The notes beneath the pieces were generated by a model, which was given only the letters and a program-made list of their open reading frames with translations, was not told where the DNA came from and made no database searches. Of a DNA stretch of 54,539 nt, positions 16,171-24,358 are shown one piece after another (the stretch's first letter is position 1; the number at the start of each line of letters is the position of its first letter). This stretch comes from an uncultured Eubacteriales bacterium (GTDB taxonomy: Bacteria; Bacillota; Clostridia; Oscillospirales; Oscillospiraceae). The position numbers were made by a program, and so were the translations under genes. The DNA is taken from NCBI GenBank assembly GCA_949744075.1, contig CATJWI010000068.1, positions 1 to 54,539 of the forward strand, in the 5' to 3' direction.

Positions 16171-18176
16171 GGATCACTGTGGCGAAAAATGCCGGCTTTT
16201 GCTACGGGGTCCGCCGGGCGGTGGAATTGGCCCGGAAGGCTGCCGAAAGCGGGGAGCCCTGCGTGATGCTGGGGTCGGTGATCCACAACCAAATGGTGAT
16301 CGACCAGTTGAAGCGGCAGGGTGTGAGAATGGTGGAAAGGCCGGAACAGGCTCCGCAGGGGGCGGCGGTGATCCTCCGGTCCCATGGGGAGTCACAGGCG
16401 GTTTTTGACCTTTTGAAACAGAGAGGGAACCGGGTGGTGGATACCACCTGTCCCAATGTCTCCCGCATCCACAAGCTGGTGCGGGAGGCCCAGGAGGCCG
16501 GGCGGCGGGTCATTATCGTGGGGGCGGAGGGCCACCCGGAGGTGCGGGCCATCGCCGGTTGGTGCTGGGAGCCCTTGATTTTTCGGGATGGAACAATGCT
16601 GAACCAATATTTTTCCGAACACCCGGAAGAGGCCGCAAAGCCTTTCACCATGGTGTCTCAAACCACCTCCACACAACGGGTGTGGAATTTTTGCGTGGAA
16701 AATGCAAAAAAACTGTGTACAAATATCAAAATTTTTGATACAATATGTAATGCTACCTGTGCCCGGCAATCCGAGGCCCAGCGGCTGGCCGCTCAAAACG
16801 ACGCCGTGGTCGTGATCGGAGGGCGGGACAGCGCCAATACGCGGCGGCTCTATGAGCTGTGCGCAGCGCTTTGCCCCGGTACCTGCTGGATCGAACGGCC
16901 GGAGGAACTGGACCCAGCCTGGTTTCAGGGGAGGGCTTGTGTGGCAATCACTGCGGGCGCATCGACACCTGCGTGGATCATAAAGGAGGTATTTGACAAA
17001 ATGAGCGAAGAAAACATGGAGATCGAGGAATCCTTTGCCGAACTGCTGGAGAAATCGATCAAAACTTTGCATACGGGGGAGAAAGTCATGGGCGTTGTCA
17101 CTGACATCACGCCCACCGAGATCTATGTGGACCTTGGGACCAAGCACGCCGGTTACATACCGGTGGCTGAGCTGACCGACGACCCCACTGTCAAAGTGGA
17201 GGACCTGGTCCACGTGGGCGACGAGATCGAGACCTACGTTATGCGGGTCAATGACGTTGAAGGCGTCGTTACCCTGTCCAAGAAGCGTCTGGACTCTGTG
17301 AAGAGCTGGGACGATGTGGAGCAGGCCTGCGAGGATCATACCACGGTCGAGGGTGTGGTCACCGAGGAAAACAAGGGCGGCGTTGTGGTCAGTATCAAGG
17401 GTGTGCGGGTCTTTGTGCCCGCCTCTCAGACCGGTATTCCCCGGGACAAGCCCATGACTGAACTGCTCAAGCAGAAGGTGAAGCTGCGCATCACTGAGGT
17501 CAACCGTGCCCGCCGTCGTGTGGTCGGCTCCATCCGGGCCGTGACCGCCGCAGAGCGGGCTGAGAAGGCCGCAGAGGTGTGGGGCGCCATCGAGGAGGGG
17601 AAGCACTATCACGGCGTGGTGAAGTCCCTGACCTCTTACGGCGCTTTTGTGGACATCGGCGGCGTGGACGGTATGGTCCACATCTCCGAGTTGAGCTGGA
17701 GCCGTATCAAGCATCCCTCCGAGGTGGTGAACCCCGGTGACGAGGTGGATGTGTATGTCATTTCCTTTGATCCCGAGAAGAAAAAGATCTCTCTGGGTAT
17801 GAAGGACCACGACCAGGATCCCTGGGCGATGTTTACCGAGCAGTATCACGTGGACGACGTGGCCAATGTCCGCGTGGTGAAGCTGATGACCTTCGGCGCC
17901 TTTGCCGAGATCGTCCCCGGCGTGGACGGCCTGATCCACATCTCTCAGATCGCCGATCACCGGATCGACAAGCCCGGCGATGTGCTGGCTGAGGGCGATA
18001 AGGTGGACGTGAAGATCATCGATATCGACTACGACCGCAAGAAGGTGTCTCTGTCCATCCGTGCTCTGCTGGAGGCCGCTCAGCGGACCGGCGATGAGGA
18101 GGGCGAGGACGCCGTGGTGGCCAGCGCCGACGGCGAGACCACTGAGGTGGCCGCCGAGTTGGCTGACGGCGAATAA
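16167..18176 (+). CDS. ispH: IspH-ribosomal protein S1 fusion
   Basis: A 669-residue two-part protein. Residues 1 to about 275 are IspH (LytB), the 4Fe-4S reductase that makes IPP and DMAPP in the MEP pathway. The cluster cysteines are Cys12 (GFCYG), Cys95 (TTCPN) and Cys194 (ICNAT). From about residue 279 four S1 RNA-binding repeats follow (starting near 304, 389, 472 and 559) with an acidic tail, as in ribosomal protein S1. The fusion is known in Clostridia, and the reading frame here is continuous. Unusually, a promoter-like AT-rich island lies at 16716-16744, and AAGGAGGT precedes an in-frame ATG at 17001 (codon 279), exactly at the domain border. Confidence 0.96.
   Translation: MRITVAKNAGFCYGVRRAVELARKAAESGEPCVMLGSVIHNQMVIDQLKRQGVRMVERPEQAPQGAAVILRSHGESQAVFDLLKQRGNRVVDTTCPNVSRIHKLVREAQEAGRRVIIVGAEGHPEVRAIAGWCWEPLIFRDGTMLNQYFSEHPEEAAKPFTMVSQTTSTQRVWNFCVENAKKLCTNIKIFDTICNATCARQSEAQRLAAQNDAVVVIGGRDSANTRRLYELCAALCPGTCWIERPEELDPAWFQGRACVAITAGASTPAWIIKEVFDKMSEENMEIEESFAELLEKSIKTLHTGEKVMGVVTDITPTEIYVDLGTKHAGYIPVAELTDDPTVKVEDLVHVGDEIETYVMRVNDVEGVVTLSKKRLDSVKSWDDVEQACEDHTTVEGVVTEENKGGVVVSIKGVRVFVPASQTGIPRDKPMTELLKQKVKLRITEVNRARRRVVGSIRAVTAAERAEKAAEVWGAIEEGKHYHGVVKSLTSYGAFVDIGGVDGMVHISELSWSRIKHPSEVVNPGDEVDVYVISFDPEKKKISLGMKDHDQDPWAMFTEQYHVDDVANVRVVKLMTFGAFAEIVPGVDGLIHISQIADHRIDKPGDVLAEGDKVDVKIIDIDYDRKKVSLSIRALLEAAQRTGDEEGEDAVVASADGETTEVAAELADGE
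16716..16744 (+). promoter_or_regulatory. candidate intragenic promoter with palindrome, inside ispH
   Basis: TGTACA (16716-16721), a 17-base spacer and TACAAT (16739-16744). The perfect palindrome TATCAAAATTTTTGATA (16724-16740) fills the spacer and enters the -10. Codons here (AAT, ATT, TTT, ACA, ATA, TGT) are AT-ending, unlike the surrounding GC-ending codons. Confidence 0.45.
16983..17003 (+). promoter_or_regulatory. internal ribosome site and start for free S1 protein
   Basis: AAGGAGGT (16983-16990) followed by ATG at 17001, in frame with the fusion. It would give a protein of about 391 residues made only of the four S1 repeats and tail. The ribosome site also encodes the conserved Lys-Glu-Val of IspH, so part of the match could be coincidence. 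Confidence 0.5.
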
Positions 18177-18192
18177 GCTAAGAAAAAACGTC

Positions 18193-18240
18193 AAAGAGAG
18201 CGCCATTTTCTTCGGAGAATGGTGCTCTCTTTCTTTTTTT
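18193..18240 (+). terminator. strong terminator after ispH-rpsA
   Basis: An 18-base stem arm AAAGAGAGCGCCATTTTC, TTCG tetraloop, complementary arm ending GCTCTCTTT (two G-T pairs) and then CTTTTTTT. Confidence 0.93.
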
Positions 18241-18273
18241 GGCGGGGTTTATGAGGAAAAAGGTGTTTTTTGC

Positions 18274-18302
18274 TTGCATGAATACAAAAAAGAGGCTATA
18301 AT
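18274..18302 (+). promoter_or_regulatory. promoter for carD
   Basis: TTGCAT (18274-18279), a 17-base spacer and consensus TATAAT (18297-18302), 39 bases before the carD start. Confidence 0.75.
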
Positions 18303-18341
18303 GGTACTTGTAGGAATTGGCAATGGAGAAGGGAGTGCAAA

Positions 18342-18821
18342 ATGTTTCAGGTTGGGGATAAAATCGTTCACCCCATGCACGGCGCAGGTGTTATCGACAG
18401 CATCACGACCAAAAAGGTCAACGGAGTGGTCCGGGATTATTACATCCTGAAGCTGCCTGTGGGTGGGATGCTGGTGATGATCCCCACGGAAAACTGCGCT
18501 GAGATCGGCGTGCGCCCCATTGTGGCGCCGGCGGAAGCGGACAAGGTCATTGACGCCCTGCCCGCCATTGAGGTGGAATCCGACTCCAACTGGAACCGGC
18601 GCTACCGGGAAAATATGCTGCGCCTGAAGAGTGGGGACCTGTTAGAGGTGGCCCGGGTGATGAAGAGTCTGATCCTCCGGGACGGAGAGAAGGGCCTGTC
18701 CACCGGGGAGCGGAAAATGCTCCACTCGGCCAAGCAGATCCTGATCTCAGAGATCGTTTTGTCCGAGAGCTCCAGCTATGAGGAAGTGGAGGGACGCATC
18801 AAGCAGGCGCTGGCGCAATAG
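18342..18821 (+). CDS. CarD-family transcriptional regulator
   Basis: RNA-polymerase-binding regulator of 159 residues. The N-terminal CarD/CdnL Tudor-like domain has the signature FQVGDKIVHPMHGAGVI (residues 2-18) and YYILKLPVGGMLVMIP (about 36-51). The C-terminal half is helical and carries the conserved Trp (SNWNRRYRENM) that contacts the promoter in homologues. CarD proteins stabilise open complexes at sigma-A promoters. The start follows GAAGGGAG and the gene has a consensus promoter. A palindromic terminator follows, but ispD begins only 63 bases downstream. Confidence 0.94.
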   Translation: MFQVGDKIVHPMHGAGVIDSITTKKVNGVVRDYYILKLPVGGMLVMIPTENCAEIGVRPIVAPAEADKVIDALPAIEVESDSNWNRRYRENMLRLKSGDLLEVARVMKSLILRDGEKGLSTGERKMLHSAKQILISEIVLSESSSYEEVEGRIKQALAQ

Positions 18822-18833
18822 GATAGAAACAGA

Positions 18834-18862
18834 AAAAGGAACCGGACCGGTTCCTTTTTTCC
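18834..18862 (+). terminator. terminator after carD
   Basis: Near-perfect palindrome AAGGAACCGG-A-CCGGTTCCTT followed by TTTT. Confidence 0.85.
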
Positions 18863-18883
18863 ATCATGGGAGGAGGCGACGGA

Positions 18884-19615
18884 ATGGGGCTGTTAGACCG
18901 TCTGCGGCGGAAAGAAAAGCGAAGCGGCGCCATGGGCTGTACCGCCATTGTGCCCGCGGCGGGACTGTCCACCCGGATGGGGGCGGACAAGCTGCTGCTC
19001 CCCTTGGGGGAGACGCCAGTGCTCTTGTGGACGCTCCGGGCTCTTGAGGGGTGTCCCTACATCACGGAGATCATTCTGGTGACCAGAGAGGACCTGATCG
19101 TTCCCCTGGGACAGCTGTGCAAGGATGCCGCCTTGGAGAAGGTATCCAAGGTGGTAGTGGGAGGAGACACCCGGACCCAGTCGGTGCTGGCGGGCCTTCG
19201 GGAGGCGGCCCCTGGGGCGGAGCTCATCGCCATCCATGACGCCGCCCGTCCGCTGGTGAGCCTTGGAGTGCTGAACGAGGTGGTGGAAGAGGCGATCCGC
19301 ACCGGCGCCGCCGCCCCGGCGGTCCCGGTGAAGGATACCATTAAGCGGGCGGTGGACGGCGTGATCCTGAATACCCCGGACCGCTCGGAGCTCTATGCGG
19401 TCCAAACGCCCCAGGTGTTTGAGCATGGACTTATTTTGGGTGCCCTGGAGAAGGCGGTGGCCGACGGGGCAGAGCTTACGGATGACTGCAGCGCGGTAGA
19501 GCGCCTTGGGATGCCGGTCCATCTTACCGCCGGGTCCTATGACAACATCAAGCTGACCACCCCGGAGGATCTGACGGTGGCGGAAGCCATTCTGGAAAGG
19601 TGGGGGCTTATTTGA
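18884..19615 (+). CDS. ispD: 2-C-methyl-D-erythritol 4-phosphate cytidylyltransferase
   Basis: Third step of the MEP isoprenoid pathway: makes CDP-ME from MEP and CTP. From ATG 18884 it has 243 residues. The nucleotidyltransferase motif is [30 protein letters not shown] is the metal/CTP site, and DTIKRA and TPQVF are family blocks. A basic leader of about 17 residues (RLRRKEKR) precedes the conserved core; ATG 18932 is an alternative start. GGGAGGAGG lies upstream of 18884. The stop overlaps the ispF start. ispD-ispF and ispH in this window together cover three MEP steps. Confidence 0.95.
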   Translation: MGLLDRLRRKEKRSGAMGCTAIVPAAGLSTRMGADKLLLPLGETPVLLWTLRALEGCPYITEIILVTREDLIVPLGQLCKDAALEKVSKVVVGGDTRTQSVLAGLREAAPGAELIAIHDAARPLVSLGVLNEVVEEAIRTGAAAPAVPVKDTIKRAVDGVILNTPDRSELYAVQTPQVFEHGLILGALEKAVADGAELTDDCSAVERLGMPVHLTAGSYDNIKLTTPEDLTVAEAILERWGLI

Positions 19616-20091
19616 AGATCGGACAGGGATACGATGTGCACAAGCTGGTAGAGGGCCGCAAGCTCATCCTTGGCGGAGTGGAGGTGCCTTATGAGAAGGG
19701 GCTTTTGGGGCATTCTGACGCCGATGTGCTGACCCACGCGGTGATGGACGCTCTTCTGGGGGCCTGCGCCCTGGGGGACATTGGGCATTTGTTCCCGGAC
19801 AATGACCCTGCCTATGCCGGAGCAGACAGTCTGAAGCTGTTGGAGGCGGTGGTGGAGCTGCTGGACGCCAAGGGGTACTCCATAGGTAATGTGGACGCCA
19901 CCATCATTGCGCAAGCCCCGAAGCTGGCGCCCTACGAATTGGAGATGCGCCGGAACCTGGCCCAAAGGCTGAAGGTGGAGATCGACCGGGTGAGCGTAAA
20001 AGCCACGACCCAGGAGCGGCTGGGCTTTACCGGTAGGGGAGAGGGGATCGCGGCCCAGGCGGTGTGCCTGGTGAAGGGTTTTGGAGACTAA
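19612..20091 (+). CDS. ispF: 2-C-methyl-D-erythritol 2,4-cyclodiphosphate synthase
   Basis: Fifth step of the MEP pathway, forming MEcPP with loss of CMP. From TTG 19612 it has 159 residues, the usual length, beginning at the conserved [11 protein letters not shown]. The metal ligands are Asp8, His10 and the His of [20 protein letters not shown]. The C-terminal [17 protein letters not shown] is the CDP-binding motif. TTG overlaps the ispD stop (TTGA); GTG 19600 is the alternative, four codons longer. AGGTGGGGG acts as ribosome site. Confidence 0.96.
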   Translation: MKIGQGYDVHKLVEGRKLILGGVEVPYEKGLLGHSDADVLTHAVMDALLGACALGDIGHLFPDNDPAYAGADSLKLLEAVVELLDAKGYSIGNVDATIIAQAPKLAPYELEMRRNLAQRLKVEIDRVSVKATTQERLGFTGRGEGIAAQAVCLVKGFGD

Positions 20092-20121
20092 GGCCTGGAG
20101 GCGAATAAGAAAAAAGGGACC

Positions 20122-20165
20122 AAACGCTCCTGTGCCGCATATCATGCGGTGAGAGGAGCGTTTTT
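20122..20165 (+). terminator. terminator after ispF
   Basis: Outer stem AAACGCTCCT / AGGAGCGTTT with an inner GCCGCAT / ATGCGGT hairpin and a TTTTT tail. Confidence 0.85.
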
Positions 20166-20220
20166 GCCTCTCCCGATGGGAGGCCATTTCTCTCAAGCTT
20201 CGGAAAGGAATGGTCATTCA

Positions 20221-20475
20221 ATGGTTTATTATCTGATCGTCTGCCGGTCCCTCACCTATGCCCAGCGGACCGAGCTGGCGCTGGACCGGGCGGGGATCAC
20301 CGCCCACATCATGCGTTCCCCAAAGGTTATCGACAGCGAGGGGTGCAGCCACTCGGTAAAGGTGTCTGAGCGGAACCTGGCACCCGCACTGGTAGTGCTG
20401 GCCCGGGCGGGCCTTAGTCCCAAGCGGGTGTTCATTATGGCCAGCGACGGAAGCTACAAGGAGGTCCTGCTGTGA
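20221..20475 (+). CDS. DUF3343 putative Se/S carrier-like protein
   Basis: An 84-residue protein with the DUF3343 layout (YYLIVCRSLTYAQRTELALDRAGI, then a Gly-Cys near residue 41 and a C-terminal GLSPKRVF block). Pfam describes this family as Se/S carrier-like, on the basis of linkage to selenium and sulfur genes; no biochemistry is claimed here. It starts at ATG 20221 after AAGGAATGG, in the lee of a terminator hairpin. Its stop TGA (20473-20475) overlaps the start of the cysteine desulfurase gene, which supports a sulfur- or selenium-relay partnership. Confidence 0.85.
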   Translation: MVYYLIVCRSLTYAQRTELALDRAGITAHIMRSPKVIDSEGCSHSVKVSERNLAPALVVLARAGLSPKRVFIMASDGSYKEVLL

Positions 20476-21599
20476 TGACCTATCTGGACAGCGCGGCCAC
20501 GACGCTTCAAAAGCCGACAGCCGTGGCTCAGGCGGTTTTCTCCGCCATGGGCCGCATGGCCAGCCCGGGCAGAGGGGGGCACAAGCCCGCCATGCTGGCG
20601 GCCGAGACCGCCTTTGCCTGCCGGGAGGCCGCGGCGGAGCTTTTTCACCTGGAGGACCCGGAAAATGTGGTCTTTACCCTCAACGCCACCCATGCCCTGA
20701 ACCTGGCCATCAAGTCGGTGGTAAAGCCTGGGGATACCGTGGTGGTGTCGGGTTACGAGCACAATGCGGTCACACGGCCCCTGGCGGCGCTGGGATGCCA
20801 GGTGAAAGTGGCCCGGGGACCCCTATTTGCTTCTCAGGCGACCCTGGCGGCCTTTGATACCCAGGTGACCCCGGAGGTCTCCTGCGTGATCTGCACCCAT
20901 GTGTCTAATGTATTTGGGTTTATCCTGCCGGTGGAGGAGATCGCGGAGCTGTGCCGGCGACGGGGAGTGCCGTTTATTCTGGATGCCTCCCAGTCAGCCG
21001 GAACGCTGCCCATTCACATGGATGAGCTGGGCTGCGCCTTCGCCGGGATGCCGGGCCACAAGGGGCTTTACGGTCCCCAGGGGACCGGCCTGCTCCTCTG
21101 CAGAGCGGGACAGGAGACCGCCACCCTCCTGGAGGGGGGAACGGGGAGCCTTTCTGCAAAGCAGGAGATGCCCGATTTCCTGCCCGACCGGCTGGAGGCG
21201 GGGACCCACAATATCCCCGGCATCGCAGGGCTGCTGGAAGGGCTTCGGTTTGTGAAGCGCAAAGGGGAGGCGGAGATCCTCCGTCACGAACGGGCTTTGG
21301 TCCGCCAAACGGTGGAGGGCCTTTCTGCTGTCCCAGGGGTGACGGTCTATGCCGCCCAGGCCCCCGAAAGGCAGGGAGGCGTAGTTTCCTTCAACCTGGC
21401 CAACATGGACTGTGAAGAGGTAGGGGAGCGGCTGGGACGGATGGATATTGCCGTCCGGGCGGGCCTCCATTGCGCTCCCTATGCCCACCAAAGCGCCGGG
21501 ACACTGGAGACCGGAACGGTCCGGGTCAGCTTTTCTGCATTCAACCGGTCTGCGGACGTAAAACGGCTGGTGGATGCAGTGCGGGGAATGACCCGATAA
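20475..21599 (+). CDS. cysteine desulfurase-family PLP enzyme
   Basis: Class V aminotransferase-fold enzyme of 374 residues that likely removes sulfur or selenium from cysteine or selenocysteine. The start YLDSAATTLQKP is characteristic of the clostridial subgroup (TIGR01977-like). The PLP Lys is in GMPGHKGLYGPQGTG, and the active-site Cys is in AGLHCAPYAHQSAGT; both are present. The coding start is ATG 20475 sharing one base with the upstream stop; GTG 20472 is equivalent apart from one residue. No iscU is adjacent, so acceptance by the DUF3343 protein is more likely than Fe-S scaffolding. Confidence 0.92.
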   Translation: MTYLDSAATTLQKPTAVAQAVFSAMGRMASPGRGGHKPAMLAAETAFACREAAAELFHLEDPENVVFTLNATHALNLAIKSVVKPGDTVVVSGYEHNAVTRPLAALGCQVKVARGPLFASQATLAAFDTQVTPEVSCVICTHVSNVFGFILPVEEIAELCRRRGVPFILDASQSAGTLPIHMDELGCAFAGMPGHKGLYGPQGTGLLLCRAGQETATLLEGGTGSLSAKQEMPDFLPDRLEAGTHNIPGIAGLLEGLRFVKRKGEAEILRHERALVRQTVEGLSAVPGVTVYAAQAPERQGGVVSFNLANMDCEEVGERLGRMDIAVRAGLHCAPYAHQSAGTLETGTVRVSFSAFNRSADVKRLVDAVRGMTR

Positions 21600-21603
21600 G
21601 GAG

Positions 21604-21640
21604 AAAGAGGACCCTGAATAAGGGCCCTTTTTCTTTTTTG
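21604..21640 (+). terminator. terminator after the cysteine desulfurase gene
   Basis: AGGACCCT / AGGGCCCT stem with one mismatch and a 5-base loop, followed by TTTTTCTTTTTT. Confidence 0.8.
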
Positions 21641-21705
21641 CAAAAAAGGACAGGCTAAAGAGCGGAAACAAGGATAAATTCAGGAAAAATTCATCTTTCT
21701 CGCCC

Positions 21706-21734
21706 TTGCGCAGAGCGGAGAAATCAAGTATAAT
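21706..21734 (+). promoter_or_regulatory. promoter for cdaA and downstream operon
   Basis: TTGCGC (21706-21711), a 17-base spacer and TATAAT (21729-21734), 74 bases before cdaA. The long downstream gene run up to rpoZ shows no other clear promoter. Confidence 0.7.
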
Positions 21735-21808
21735 AGACTTCATAATAGCGGAGAATTGCCCTTTGCTGAAAAAAGGAAGGGGAAAGACCCGGGCCGGGAG
21801 GGAACAGG

Positions 21809-22699
21809 ATGGATCAGATCATGGTGGTGGCGGAGCGGCTTTTGAACAATTTTGGCCTGATTTCCATTACGGATATCATCGATATCGCCATTATGGCTGT
21901 TCTTATCTACAAGCTCATCGACCTGGTCCGCTCTACCAATTCGGGTAAGGTGGCCCGGGGCATCGTGCTGCTGGTGGCGGCGTTGCTGGTTTCCGGGGTG
22001 TGTCATCTCTACACGGTAAACTGGCTGTTGAACCGGGCGCTGGAGGTTGGTTTATTGGCCCTTATCATCCTCTTTCAACCGGAACTGCGTAAGCTGTTGG
22101 AGCAGGTGGGCAGCAGCCGGATCGGGGAGGTCTTCTCCGGGCGGCAGGGGACTCCGGACGAGCTGGAAAAGGCCATCCTCCAGACTGTGGAGGCATATAC
22201 CTCTCTGTCCAAGACCAAGACGGGAGCTTTGATGGTCTTTGAGCGCAAGAATATGCTCAACGAGGCTATCCGCACCGGCACCGCTTTGGATACGGTGGTA
22301 AACAGTGAGCTTTTAAAGAATATTTTCTGGAACAAGGCCCCCCTCCACGACGGGGCGGTCATTGTGCGGAATGGACGCATCGTGGGCGCGGGCTGTATGC
22401 TCCCCATGTCCGGAAACGTGAACCTTTCCCGGGAGCTGGGCATGCGGCACCGTGCGGGGATCGGAGCCAGCGAACAGACCGACGCGGTGGTGGCCATCGT
22501 CTCGGAGGAGACGGGGTCTATTTCTGTGGCGGTGGGCGGGATGCTGAAGCGGCATCTTGCTCCGGAGACGCTGGAACGGCTGCTCCGCAACGAGTTGCTG
22601 CCGGAGAAGAAGGAGGAGGAAACTCCCTTCACCAAGCTATCCGCCCTGGTTCGGGGCAAAAAGGAGGGGAAGCAGGATGGAGAGCGCAAAGAAAAATAA
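21809..22699 (+). CDS. cdaA: diadenylate cyclase CdaA
   Basis: Makes the essential second messenger c-di-AMP from ATP at the membrane. It has 296 residues, with three N-terminal helices (about 20-40, 45-62 and 70-90) followed by the DAC domain. Catalytic motifs are DGA at residues 181-183 (LHDGAVIV) and RHR at 213-215 (MRHRAGIG). The C-terminus is a charged Lys/Glu-rich tail. It overlaps the regulator cdaR by 23 bases, the standard cdaA-cdaR pair of Firmicutes; glmM, often third, is not here. Confidence 0.97.
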   Translation: MDQIMVVAERLLNNFGLISITDIIDIAIMAVLIYKLIDLVRSTNSGKVARGIVLLVAALLVSGVCHLYTVNWLLNRALEVGLLALIILFQPELRKLLEQVGSSRIGEVFSGRQGTPDELEKAILQTVEAYTSLSKTKTGALMVFERKNMLNEAIRTGTALDTVVNSELLKNIFWNKAPLHDGAVIVRNGRIVGAGCMLPMSGNVNLSRELGMRHRAGIGASEQTDAVVAIVSEETGSISVAVGGMLKRHLAPETLERLLRNELLPEKKEEETPFTKLSALVRGKKEGKQDGERKEK

Positions 22700-23915
22700 G
22701 GGGCTCTATATGGTCCTCTCCGTCCTCATTGCCATTGCCATGTGGATGTATGTGGGAGACGTGGCCAACCCCGACGAATCCGGTACGGTCCGAAACCTGC
22801 CCGTCACCTTTGTGGGAACCGACGTATTGGAAAGCCGGGGATTGATGATCTCCGCCGGGGCGGAGCAGACCGTGACCCTTCGGGTCAGCGGCAAACGGGA
22901 TGCCCTGCGGAGCCTTTCGGCGGAGACGGTGTCTATCACGGTAGATGTGTCCTCCATCACTCAGCCGGGGCAGTATTCCAGCAATTATCAGCCTTCCTAC
23001 AACCTGCCGGCCACAGTCTCCGGCAACTCTTTGGCCACTACGGACCGCTATCCCCAGTCGGTGAGCTATACCGTAGTCCGCCGGGCCTCCCGTGTGATCC
23101 CTGTCCGGGGCACGGTCACCGGCAGCCTGGCCGAGGGCTATCAGGCAGGAGAGTTCAGCTTCTCGCCGGAGAGCGTTGAGGTCCAGGGTGAGGAGTCTCT
23201 GGTGAATCAGATCGATTATCTGCTGGTGACCCTGGACCAGGAGGATATGTCCGCTACCTACAGCGGTGACCTGCCCTATACCTTTGTGAGCTTTACCGGA
23301 GATATTTTGGACGGCAGCGGTCTTGAGACCGACGTGTCTTTGGTCCGGACAGTACTGCCCATCTTCCAGCTCAAGGAAGTGGAGCTGTCGGTAAATATCC
23401 TGCCCGGCGGCGGAGCCACCGAGGACGATGTGAAATATACGATAGAGCCAGAGAAGATCATGGTCTCCGGCGCGGCCGCCGATTTGGAGCCGCTGCAAAA
23501 GATCTATCTGGGTGACATTGACCTGGCCAAGGTTCTGGGCAACGATACCCTGACCTTCACCATCCCCATGGCCGCTGAGCTGACCAATGTCAGCGGCGTC
23601 AGCGAGGCTACGGTGAAGATCAGCGTCAGCGGTCTAACCACTGCCTCTTTGGAGGTGGATAACATCCAGTTCATCAATGTGCCCGCGGGTTATGAGCCCC
23701 ATAAGGTCACTGAGAAACGGCAGATCCAGATCCGGGGCTCCGAGGAGGCGGTGGCCGCTGTGACGGCTTCCCAACTTAGGATCGTGGCCGATCTGGGTAA
23801 TGCGGTGGCCGCCACCGGGACCCAGACGGTCCCTGTCAAGGTCTATCTGGACGGCAGGAGCGATGTGGGCGTCGTGGGAGAATACAACATCGTGGTATCC
23901 ATTACCAGGCAATAA
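22677..23915 (+). CDS. cdaR: YbbR-domain CdaA regulatory protein
   Basis: Extracytoplasmic regulator that binds and modulates CdaA. It has 412 residues with a single N-terminal membrane anchor (GLYMVLSVLIAIAMWMYV, about residues 9-27), then a row of about four YbbR beta domains. ATG 22677 follows AAGGAGGGG and lies inside the cdaA end; the longer frame is only an Arg-rich readthrough of cdaA in another frame. Translational coupling should keep CdaA and CdaR in proportion. Confidence 0.95.
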   Translation: MESAKKNKGLYMVLSVLIAIAMWMYVGDVANPDESGTVRNLPVTFVGTDVLESRGLMISAGAEQTVTLRVSGKRDALRSLSAETVSITVDVSSITQPGQYSSNYQPSYNLPATVSGNSLATTDRYPQSVSYTVVRRASRVIPVRGTVTGSLAEGYQAGEFSFSPESVEVQGEESLVNQIDYLLVTLDQEDMSATYSGDLPYTFVSFTGDILDGSGLETDVSLVRTVLPIFQLKEVELSVNILPGGGATEDDVKYTIEPEKIMVSGAAADLEPLQKIYLGDIDLAKVLGNDTLTFTIPMAAELTNVSGVSEATVKISVSGLTTASLEVDNIQFINVPAGYEPHKVTEKRQIQIRGSEEAVAAVTASQLRIVADLGNAVAATGTQTVPVKVYLDGRSDVGVVGEYNIVVSITRQ

Positions 23916-23930
23916 GGAGAAATCGATCTT

Positions 23931-24356
23931 ATGAAACAGACAGCGCAAGTGATCCGGGAAGTAAGGCCCGGCTTTGTGGAGGTGCGGGTCCGGCGGACCT
24001 CCGCCTGTGCCGCCGCCCACAATTGCGGCTCTTGTGACCATTGCAGCATGATGGAAAACGCCCCGGAGATCGTGGTGGTGGCCCAAGACCCCTGGGGCGC
24101 CGCCGTGGGGGATACTGTGACGGTAGAGAGCGCGACCTCCAGCGTGCTGGGGGCGGCGGTGCTTTTGTATATCGTGCCCTTTGTCCTCTTTTTCCTGGGG
24201 TATCTGGTGGGCGGTTCTTTGGGGCTTGCCGAGGGACCCGCCATCGGCCTTGGCGGCGTAGGCTTTGCGTTGGGGCTTTTGGCAGCCATGGCCTTGGACC
24301 GGTACCGCCGGAACCACGATCCTGTGATCTTTAAGGTCGCCTCCATTGAGGGCTGA
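23931..24356 (+). CDS. SoxR-reducing system RseC-like membrane protein
   Basis: A 141-residue RseC/MucC-family protein. The N-terminal soluble part has a cysteine cluster (CAAAHNCGSCDHC, residues 23-35) that could bind an Fe-S cluster or metal. Two hydrophobic segments follow (about 70-92 and 98-118). In proteobacteria RseC accompanies Rnf and SoxR reduction; in Clostridia it is often found alone. The function here is open. It lies 15 bases after cdaR and 2 bases before the DUF5685 gene, so it belongs to the c-di-AMP operon. Confidence 0.88.
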   Translation: MKQTAQVIREVRPGFVEVRVRRTSACAAAHNCGSCDHCSMMENAPEIVVVAQDPWGAAVGDTVTVESATSSVLGAAVLLYIVPFVLFFLGYLVGGSLGLAEGPAIGLGGVGFALGLLAAMALDRYRRNHDPVIFKVASIEG

Positions 24357-24358
24357 GC

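Noticed and set aside
16392-18206. A 604-codon open frame on the minus strand
   Set aside because: Shadow of the ispH-rpsA gene caused by GC-rich codons; translation is His/Leu/Gly-rich without any family motif.
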